From SVTX01 sp964526505 (GTDB lineage Bacteria > Bacillota > Clostridia > Oscillospirales > CAG-272): DNA of 30,504 nucleotides. The notes below the pieces were generated by a model. That model did not search any database and was not told where the DNA came from. It saw only the letters and a program-made list of their open reading frames with translations. The stretch covers positions 1 through 30,504 of the forward strand of contig CAZGJC010000021.1 of NCBI GenBank assembly GCA_964526505.1, in the 5' to 3' direction. Positions 1 through 6,396 of the stretch are shown here, piece after piece (position 1 is the first letter of the stretch; every line of letters starts with the position of its first letter). The translations under genes and the position numbers were made by a program.

Positions 1-1
1 C

Positions 2-2272
2 GACGGTAAAGCTCCTACTTGTACCGAAGGCGGATATGACGCTTACGAGACATGTAGCAGGTGTGATTATACAACGTATAATGCACTTAAAAACCTCGGT
101 CATGACTACAAGGCTGATTGTGGTTCCAAGTGCACAAGATGCGACTACGTAAGAGACGATATGGAAGTGGAATGCGAATACGAGTCCAACAGTTGTCTTG
201 CAGAGTGTATTAACTGTGGCGAGACAAGAATGTCTAAGCACATAGGATTCAACTATGGCCATTGTGCTCGTTGCGGTGACAAGAATCCTGCATATGCGGG
301 CGTTGACGGTGTATTGAGCTTCCAGGAAGCTTATGATTATAATAACGATGGCAAATATCTTTTGAACAGCAATAATGATACAATCAGCGGTTCCGCTTCA
401 CACGACGGTTGGGTAAGTCCTTCACAAAACAACTGGGTATTTACGCCCGGTACGGAGTATTCCCATTCGTATACCGATAAACCCAAAATTCAAGTAGCAT
501 CCAGTGCCACAAGTCTCGACATCGCTTTCGCAGGTTGGATCTGGTGGGATGTCAATGCCGGCTTCCAGGAATACGGTGCATTTGTTGACGGTATCGAATC
601 CAAGGACGAAATCATTTACAATGCAAACGCAGGCGACCACTTTGATATGTACAACGGAACAGGTGCAATGGCTGGAAAGGGTTTTGAAAAGGTATTAGAT
701 GAAATGCCGAGTGCAAAACGTTACTATATAACGTTCTTTAACACAAACGAAGTTCTTTGGAATAATCTTAAAAACGAAATCGGAACACATACAATTTATA
801 TCACAGCTAAGTTGAGCGACGGTACAGTGGTTGTTGTATTCCAGTATGATATTGAAATTGTTGAACACACTTGTACTTATCCCGCAGACGGAACACAGGG
901 CGTTGGTACTGTAACCGCTCCTACGTGTGAAGACGATGGATATACAACAGTTAATTGCGACCACTATGACGATATTCTTTGCGGCAATACAACAAAGATC
1001 AATATAGTTCCCGCAACGGGTCACAACTACCAGACAGGCAACGACTGGACTTACTCTAACGGTAAGCACAGCCACGTTTGTCAGAACCCCGGATGTGGCA
1101 AGAAGATAGATGAGGCCGTATGTGAAGGCATAGACGGTTCTACTTGTGACGTTTGTCATAACGTATACACTTGCAAGCACTTGTGGAACTTCAATGCAGA
1201 CGGTTCGATTACTTGCGGTGGCGTATGCGGTGAGACCATAAAGGCACCATCGTCATATTACGGTGGAAACAACATTTATACTTCCGCAACGACAGGAAGT
1301 GCGGCAACTTTCTCGAAGAAAGACAGATTGACCTCTAACGACGGATACGTAACGATTAGCGGTGAAGGTAAAATCCAGGGCGGAGATACGCAAGGCGCGG
1401 TATTGTGTCTTGTAGACGGATCCGCAGGTCAGTATGTGGTTATCAGATACAGAACCAATAAGGCATTCACACTTTTCGTTGCAGATTACAAATATAACGT
1501 AAAGCCGACAATCTCCGTATCCGACACTTGGACAACTGTTATTATTAACAGAACAGGTAAGGAAACAGCAGGAAGAATTGACTACCGCTTCAATATCAGC
1601 GGTGGCAACGACTGCAAGACAGACGTATCTCACATTGCAACATTTGCAACAGAATCCGAAGCACAGGCTTGGGCTGAGGCTGTTAACGGAATGGACGATA
1701 CTTGTATCGCTTCCGGTCACAACGTAAAAGTTCTTGAAAGTGGCACAAAGATCGCTTGCTCGGTTTGCGGTGGTGTTATCTACTCAGGTAGCAACTCGTC
1801 CTACGGCGATTCTTCGTTCCTTGCCACTTGTACTAATCCCAGTGGCGGAACAGTTACAAACAATGGTTCTTACGTAACTCTTGCAGGTTGTTCGTCTCAA
1901 ATGCAGTATATCGATGCGAATGCAGACAGATACATTGTAGCGGTTTACAGAAAGGGCACATCTGCATACGCTAATTTCGGAGCATGTTATTACAATACAA
2001 AAACGAGCGAACATCAGATGGCATTTGCAAGTTTCACCGTTGGTAGCAGAGACTGGAACAACCAGGTGGGAGCAACTACATCTACATCTGACAATTTCTG
2101 CATCGGAATTATTGATATGAAGTGTAAAGCGAATGAAACGCACAGCATAATATCATTTATTCCCGATAACGGCGGTACAGGTTCTACGGACCTTGCATTG
2201 TATGCAACGTTCGCAACACAGGCAGAGGCTGAGGCATTTGCGGCCGCTCTCGCATACGTAAGCATTACTTGA
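2..2272 (+). CDS. Cys-rich multi-domain surface/secreted protein, 3' part
   Basis: The frame is open from the first bases of the window, so the gene starts upstream; 756 residues are visible. The N-terminal visible part carries short Cys-rich modules (PTCTEGGYDAYETCSRC, then CGSKCTRC, CINCGE, CARCGD). Similar modules recur in the middle (TAPTCEDDGY, CQNPGCGKK, CDVCHNVYTC, CGGVCGE) and could be small zinc-ribbon-like folds. Between them lies a roughly 190-residue beta-rich domain. The C-terminal part holds two related beta-sandwich-like units, each closing with a near-identical helix (ATFATESEAQAWAEAV and ATFATQAEAEAFAAAL), which indicates an internal duplication. No sortase signal or C-terminal membrane anchor is seen. 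Such architectures are typical of exported clostridial adhesins or carbohydrate-binding proteins, but the actual ligand is unknown. Neighbouring genes give no clue; a terminator closes the unit. Confidence 0.85.
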   Translation, partial: DGKAPTCTEGGYDAYETCSRCDYTTYNALKNLGHDYKADCGSKCTRCDYVRDDMEVECEYESNSCLAECINCGETRMSKHIGFNYGHCARCGDKNPAYAGVDGVLSFQEAYDYNNDGKYLLNSNNDTISGSASHDGWVSPSQNNWVFTPGTEYSHSYTDKPKIQVASSATSLDIAFAGWIWWDVNAGFQEYGAFVDGIESKDEIIYNANAGDHFDMYNGTGAMAGKGFEKVLDEMPSAKRYYITFFNTNEVLWNNLKNEIGTHTIYITAKLSDGTVVVVFQYDIEIVEHTCTYPADGTQGVGTVTAPTCEDDGYTTVNCDHYDDILCGNTTKINIVPATGHNYQTGNDWTYSNGKHSHVCQNPGCGKKIDEAVCEGIDGSTCDVCHNVYTCKHLWNFNADGSITCGGVCGETIKAPSSYYGGNNIYTSATTGSAATFSKKDRLTSNDGYVTISGEGKIQGGDTQGAVLCLVDGSAGQYVVIRYRTNKAFTLFVADYKYNVKPTISVSDTWTTVIINRTGKETAGRIDYRFNISGGNDCKTDVSHIATFATESEAQAWAEAVNGMDDTCIASGHNVKVLESGTKIACSVCGGVIYSGSNSSYGDSSFLATCTNPSGGTVTNNGSYVTLAGCSSQMQYIDANADRYIVAVYRKGTSAYANFGACYYNTKTSEHQMAFASFTVGSRDWNNQVGATTSTSDNFCIGIIDMKCKANETHSIISFIPDNGGTGSTDLALYATFATQAEAEAFAAALAYVSIT

Positions 2273-2311
2273 TTTTAAAACATAAGAGCTAAAATCAAAT
2301 AGCCGAAAGGC

Positions 2312-2339
2312 AACCCCACCGCATGGCGGTGGGGTTTTG
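2312..2339 (+). terminator. Intrinsic terminator of the surface-protein gene
   Basis: A perfect 9-bp GC-rich stem (CCCCACCGC / GCGGTGGGG) with an ATG loop is flanked by AA and TT and followed by a short T-run. It lies 40 bases after the stop codon. Confidence 0.9.
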
Positions 2340-2463
2340 CGATATTTATGAAAATTCACACGGAGTTAACATATCGGGGATATAATTCAAATAAGTGTTT
2401 TTTGTAAAAACAACGGGTAAATTTTTGTTTGCACAAGAACGAGTTTGAAATTTGGAGGAAAAT

Positions 2464-3486
2464 ATGGAATTTTTGAGAAAACTTCCTATTCCGATGGAAA
2501 TAAAAGAAAAATATCCTTTAAGTGCCGAGTGGTTAGAAAAAAAGGCAGAATTTGACCGTGGCGTTGCCGACGTTTTATCGGGGAAATCAGAAAAGAAATT
2601 ACTCGTTATCGGTCCTTGCTCGGCTGACTGCGAGGAGTCGGTGCTTGACTATGCAACACGGCTTACGGTTTTGGCTGATGAGGTTAAAGAAAAAATTATT
2701 ATAATTCCGAGAGTTTACACCAACAAGCCGAGAACGACGGGCGACGGGTACAAAGGAATGTTACACCAGCCCGACCCAAGTAAGGCGGAAGATATGCTTC
2801 AAGGCATTATCGCAATACGCAGGTTACACACAAGGGTTATTGAGGAGACGGGACTTTTCACGGCGGATGAGATGTTATATCCCGAAAACTACCGATATCT
2901 TTCGGACATTTTGTCTTACGTGGCTATCGGGGCGAGGTCTGTTGAAAATCAGCAACACAGGCTTGTTTCAAGCGGTATTGAAGTCCCAGTCGGAATGAAG
3001 AATCCCACGGGCGGTGACGTTTCGGTAATGCTCAATTCCGTTATGGCGGCACAGCACGCTCACACGTTCCTTTACAGGGGCTGGGAAGTCAAGTCGCACG
3101 GAAACCCTTATGCACACTGCATTTTACGTGGATACGTAAACAAGCACGGCGAGTCGCTTCCCAACTATCACTACGAGGATTTGGCGAGACTTTGCGAAAG
3201 TTACAGAGAGAGAGGACTTGAAAATCCGGCACTTGTGGTTGACTGCAATCACGCAAATTCATCCAAAAAGTACAAGGAGCAAGAGAGAATTGCCGATGAG
3301 GTACTGCACTGTTGCAAATTAAACTCGGATATTGCAAATCTTTTCAAGGGATTTATGGTAGAGAGTTACATTGAAGAGGGCAACCAGCCCGTGGGCGGAG
3401 GAGTTTACGGCAAGTCGATAACCGACCCGTGCATAGGTTGGAACGACACCGTTAAATTTATTTACAAAATGGCAGAATCACTTTAA
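2464..3486 (+). CDS. aroF: 3-deoxy-7-phosphoheptulonate synthase (DAHP synthase, class I)
   Basis: This enzyme catalyses the first step of the shikimate pathway, condensing phosphoenolpyruvate with erythrose 4-phosphate in the cytoplasm. The 340-residue protein shows the class I (AroFGH-type) signatures in order: VIGPCSADCEE, PRVYTNKPRTTGDGYKG, GARSVENQQHR, VGMKNPTGGDV, DCNHANSSKK and ESYIEEGNQP. Length matches the family's roughly 350 residues, and no chorismate mutase domain is fused. I chose ATG 2464 because GGAGG (2454-2458) sits five bases before it; the longer frame would start at a TTG just upstream of that ribosome binding site. A TATAAT lies at 2381-2386, but I see no convincing -35 at normal spacing. 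The acyltransferase gene follows within 25 bases, so the two are probably co-transcribed. Confidence 0.95.
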   Translation: MEFLRKLPIPMEIKEKYPLSAEWLEKKAEFDRGVADVLSGKSEKKLLVIGPCSADCEESVLDYATRLTVLADEVKEKIIIIPRVYTNKPRTTGDGYKGMLHQPDPSKAEDMLQGIIAIRRLHTRVIEETGLFTADEMLYPENYRYLSDILSYVAIGARSVENQQHRLVSSGIEVPVGMKNPTGGDVSVMLNSVMAAQHAHTFLYRGWEVKSHGNPYAHCILRGYVNKHGESLPNYHYEDLARLCESYRERGLENPALVVDCNHANSSKKYKEQERIADEVLHCCKLNSDIANLFKGFMVESYIEEGNQPVGGGVYGKSITDPCIGWNDTVKFIYKMAESL

Positions 3487-3511
3487 TATTATTTTGTTTT
3501 TTGAGGGAGAT

Positions 3512-4267
3512 ATGTTAAGGTTTTACGTTGTAATCATATTGAGTGTTTTCGATATTGCGTACTACGTGCCGAAAATGGCTTTTTACGCAAGGTCGAAGAG
3601 CGGTAAGAACCGTGAAGAAAAATACGGATTGATACAAACGGTTATAAACAAAATGTCAAGAACTGCGAGAATCGACACGGAAGTGTACGGCGAGGAAAAT
3701 TTGCCTATTGACGGCGGTTACATAATGTATGCAAATCATCAGGGGAAGTACGACGGTCTTGCGATTATGCGTGAGCATAAAAGATTTTGCTCCGCACTTA
3801 TGGACAGCAAGCGGTCTATGATGCCCATTGCAAAGCAGTTTATGGACCTTTCCGAGGGCGAGAGGATAGAGAGACAGCGTCCGAGACAACAGATAGGAGT
3901 TCTTACAAATATCGCAAAGAGAGTGCGAGAGGGCGACGTCTTTTTGATGTTCCCCGAGGGTGGTTACGGTAAAAAGGTTGACAACACGACGGAAAAGTTC
4001 AATTACGGTTGTTTTATATCGGCGTATCGTTCACAATGTCCCGTTGTTCCCGTTGTTATTTTGGATTCGTTCCGTGCGTTCGGTCAAAATTCGCTCAGGC
4101 GTGTAACGGTAAAGGTTATATATCTTGAACCTATCTTGTACGAGGATTACAAAGACCTCAAAGCCCCCGAACTTTGTGCTTTGGTGCAGAAAAAAATAGA
4201 CGAAGAAATCGCAAAGCACGAAAATTGCAGTGAGTGCGGTGAGTCCGTTCTGAAAAATGCGGGATAA
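3512..4267 (+). CDS. PlsC-type 1-acyl-sn-glycerol-3-phosphate acyltransferase family protein
   Basis: The 251-residue protein has the LPLAT fold signatures: the HX4D catalytic motif in NHQGKYD (His76, Asp81) and FPEGG (147-151), which binds glycerol phosphate in the family. An N-terminal hydrophobic stretch (residues 3-20) probably holds it at the inner face of the membrane. The expected role is acyl transfer to lysophosphatidic acid or a related lysolipid. The exact acceptor is uncertain, since the window encodes two further PlsC-type domains. ATG 3512 is preferred because GAGGGAG precedes it; the longer TTG start at 3494 lies upstream of that site. The C-terminus is Cys-containing (CSECGE). 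It is downstream of aroF, with a terminator right after it. Confidence 0.85.
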   Translation: MLRFYVVIILSVFDIAYYVPKMAFYARSKSGKNREEKYGLIQTVINKMSRTARIDTEVYGEENLPIDGGYIMYANHQGKYDGLAIMREHKRFCSALMDSKRSMMPIAKQFMDLSEGERIERQRPRQQIGVLTNIAKRVREGDVFLMFPEGGYGKKVDNTTEKFNYGCFISAYRSQCPVVPVVILDSFRAFGQNSLRRVTVKVIYLEPILYEDYKDLKAPELCALVQKKIDEEIAKHENCSECGESVLKNAG

Positions 4268-4283
4268 ATAAAATAAATTTGAA

Positions 4284-4315
4284 AAAGCCTCTTCCATTCG
4301 GAGAGGCTTTCTGTT
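4284..4315 (+). terminator. Intrinsic terminator after the aroF-acyltransferase pair
   Basis: A 9-bp stem (AAAGCCTCT / AGAGGCTTT) with a 9-base loop is followed by a weak T-rich tail (CTGTT). The 3' edge touches the -10 of the next unit. Confidence 0.75.
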
Positions 4316-4320
4316 ATAAT
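4292..4320 (+). promoter_or_regulatory. Probable sigma-A promoter for prmC-ddl
   Basis: TATAAT at 4315-4320 is a perfect -10. The hexamer 17 bases upstream, TTCCAT, is a weak -35 that lies inside the preceding terminator loop and stem. The prmC start follows 24 bases later. Confidence 0.45.
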
Positions 4321-4344
4321 TAAAGCATATGCGGAGGATTTTAT

Positions 4345-5157
4345 ATGACGTTTTTGGAAATTTGCGAAAAATTAAAGTCTGCCGATATTGAGGATTACCG
4401 ATTTGAGGCACGTGTTTTAATTGAGGAATTTTGCGGAGATTTTTTTGCGGAAAGAGATTATTTATCGGACGAACTCACACATGCGGTAAATTTGAGAATT
4501 ACGCACTATCCGCTTCAATATATTATAGGGAATTGGGACTTTTACGGTCTTAAATTCAAGGTCGGTGAGGATTGTCTTATTCCACGCTCCGACACGGAAT
4601 GTGTGGTTGAGCGTGCGATAAAACTCATACCTGTGGGGACAAGATTTGCGGATTTATGTGCAGGGAGCGGTTGCATCGGAATATCGGTTTTGCACAAGCG
4701 TCCCGACCTTTATTGCGACGCCGTGGAACTTTATCCGAAAACGCTTGAAATCGCTCTTGAAAATGCAAAATCCAACGGAGTGGACGCAAGGTACAACGGG
4801 TATATCGGCGACGTTTTGTCGGGTGACGGTTTGGATGGCGAGTATTCCGCTATTATTTCAAATCCGCCTTACATACGCACGAGTGTGATTGACGATTTAT
4901 CTATCGAGGTCAAGCACGAACCCTTTGTCGCTCTGGACGGCGGAGAGGACGGGCTTATATTCTACCGTGCCATTTTGGACAAGTACGAGAAAAATCTTTC
5001 TGCCGAGGGTAAATTTATTTTTGAGATTGGGTACGACCAAGGCGATGATTTGAGGCGTTTGGCGTCGGAACGTAATATGTCGTGCGAGATAGCAAAGGAT
5101 TTATCGGGCAACGACAGGGTTGCGGTAATTACAAGAAATTACAGTGTCAAAAATTGA
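4345..5157 (+). CDS. prmC: Peptide chain release factor N5-glutamine methyltransferase
   Basis: PrmC methylates the glutamine of the GGQ motif of release factors RF1/RF2 using S-adenosylmethionine. The 270-residue protein has the N-terminal helical domain typical of PrmC, the SAM-binding loop FADLCAGSGCIGIS, and the diagnostic NPPYI catalytic motif (SNPPYIRTS) that contacts the glutamine side chain. A full-length match to the family makes this call firm. ATG 4345 has GGAGG at 4333-4337. In many Firmicutes prmC lies beside prfA, but here ddl follows after 31 bases, so the two probably share a transcript. Confidence 0.94.
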   Translation: MTFLEICEKLKSADIEDYRFEARVLIEEFCGDFFAERDYLSDELTHAVNLRITHYPLQYIIGNWDFYGLKFKVGEDCLIPRSDTECVVERAIKLIPVGTRFADLCAGSGCIGISVLHKRPDLYCDAVELYPKTLEIALENAKSNGVDARYNGYIGDVLSGDGLDGEYSAIISNPPYIRTSVIDDLSIEVKHEPFVALDGGEDGLIFYRAILDKYEKNLSAEGKFIFEIGYDQGDDLRRLASERNMSCEIAKDLSGNDRVAVITRNYSVKN

Positions 5158-5188
5158 CTTCGGAGCATAATATATATTTGAGGGTGAG

Positions 5189-6217
5189 GTGTTTGAATTG
5201 AAAATTGCGGTCTTGGCAGGCGGATATTCTCCCGAGAGGGACGTATCGCTGACTTCGGGAACACTTATCGCAAACGCACTTATAGACGAGGGGTGCGAGG
5301 TTTGTCTTTGCGACGTTTATATGGGTCTTACGCAAAAGGGCGAGTTTACAAAGAACAAATACAAAGAATACAAGGTATCGTCTGTCGCTCCCGACCTTGA
5401 AAAACTGAGAGTTGAGCGAGGGGGCGGAAATTCTCTTATCGGCGACGGCGTGATTGAGTTGTGCCGTGAGGCGGACGCCGTGTTTTTGGCGTTACACGGA
5501 GCGATGGGGGAAAACGGTCAACTTCAAGCGACGCTTGACAGTTTCGGTATAAAATATACGGGTTCGGGATACGACGGAAGTCTGCTTGCAATGGACAAAG
5601 ACCTATCAAAGAGAATTTTTCGTGACGCAGGCGTGCGAACTCCCGAGTGGATTTACACGACGGCTGACAAGTGCGATGCGGATGTTGTCAGAAATAAAAT
5701 AGGTTTTCCGTGTGTGATAAAACCTGTGGGTTGCGGGTCGAGCGTCGGAGTTTCGATTGTGGAGAGCGAGTCCGAATTTGAGGATGCGATAACGCTTGCG
5801 AAAAAATACGAGGCGAAAATTATAATCGAGAAGAAAATTACGGGAAGAGAACTTACCGTGGGAATACTTGACGGTGTTGTTTTGCCAGCCGTTGAGATTA
5901 TTCCTCTTTGCGGATTTTACGACTATGAGAACAAATATCAGGGTGGAAAAACAAAAGAGATTTGCCCTGCCGTTGTAGACGAGAGTTTATATGCGGAACT
6001 TGCCGATATGACAAGACGTGGGTTCGAGGCATTGAGGCTTTACGGATATGCGAGGTTCGATTATATGGTTGACGGAGACGGCGTGCCGTACTGTCTTGAA
6101 GCGAATACGCTTCCCGGCATGACACCCACGAGTTTGCTTCCGCAGATGGCGTGCAGTGTGGGTATGAGTTACGGCGAACTTTGTATGAAAATAGTCGAAA
6201 CGGCAATGAAAAAGTGA
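5189..6217 (+). CDS. ddl: D-alanine--D-alanine ligase
   Basis: Ddl makes the D-Ala-D-Ala dipeptide for peptidoglycan precursors, with ATP, in the cytoplasm. The 342-residue protein shows the ATP-grasp layout: N-terminal KIAVLAGGYSPERDVSLTSG, the ATP-binding PCVIKPVGCGSSVGVS, EKKITGREL, and the C-terminal substrate/magnesium loop EANTLPGMTPTSLLPQM. The start is a choice between GTG 5189 (GAGGG four bases before) and TTG 5198 (GTGAGG eight bases before). The family N-terminus MKIAVL would fit TTG 5198 slightly better, and the difference is only three residues. A promoter-like sequence and a terminator follow the gene. Confidence 0.95.
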   Translation: MFELKIAVLAGGYSPERDVSLTSGTLIANALIDEGCEVCLCDVYMGLTQKGEFTKNKYKEYKVSSVAPDLEKLRVERGGGNSLIGDGVIELCREADAVFLALHGAMGENGQLQATLDSFGIKYTGSGYDGSLLAMDKDLSKRIFRDAGVRTPEWIYTTADKCDADVVRNKIGFPCVIKPVGCGSSVGVSIVESESEFEDAITLAKKYEAKIIIEKKITGRELTVGILDGVVLPAVEIIPLCGFYDYENKYQGGKTKEICPAVVDESLYAELADMTRRGFEALRLYGYARFDYMVDGDGVPYCLEANTLPGMTPTSLLPQMACSVGMSYGELCMKIVETAMKK

Positions 6218-6237
6218 CGTAATTTTAGGTTAATCTA

Positions 6238-6266
6238 TTGACAAATCAGTGAAAATATGGTTTAAT
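6238..6266 (+). promoter_or_regulatory. Near-consensus sigma-A promoter directly before a terminator
   Basis: TTGACA (6238-6243), 17 bases, TTTAAT (6261-6266). Predicted transcription would begin near 6273, only about six bases before the terminator stem at 6279. It may feed the glycoside hydrolase gene by read-through or make a very short RNA. Confidence 0.6.
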
Positions 6267-6278
6267 AAACCTGTGGGA

Positions 6279-6304
6279 AATCCCGCATTTTTGCGGGATT
6301 TTTT
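6279..6304 (+). terminator. Intrinsic terminator after ddl
   Basis: A 9-bp stem (AATCCCGCA / TGCGGGATT) with a four-T loop is followed by a T-run through 6304. It would end the ddl transcript and also anything initiated at 6273. Confidence 0.9.
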
Positions 6305-6347
6305 ATTAAAATTTTTGAATTTTTCAATTTGAAAATAATCTGAAAAT

Positions 6348-6364
6348 CACGACTGCGAGTCGTG
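6348..6364 (+). promoter_or_regulatory. Perfect 17-nt palindrome in the glycoside hydrolase leader
   Basis: CACGACT-GCG-AGTCGTG is a perfect 7-bp inverted repeat, 33 bases before the hydrolase start. It could be an operator for a LacI- or GntR-type sugar regulator, or a hairpin in the leader RNA. No regulator gene is adjacent. Confidence 0.4.
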
Positions 6365-6396
6365 GCGACAAATCTGTTTGAAAGGATATTGAAAAA

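Noticed and set aside
695..1720. Two antisense open frames opposite the surface protein.
   Set aside because: They have low-complexity Cys/Val-rich translations, no start signals, and lie within a clear coding region on the other strand.
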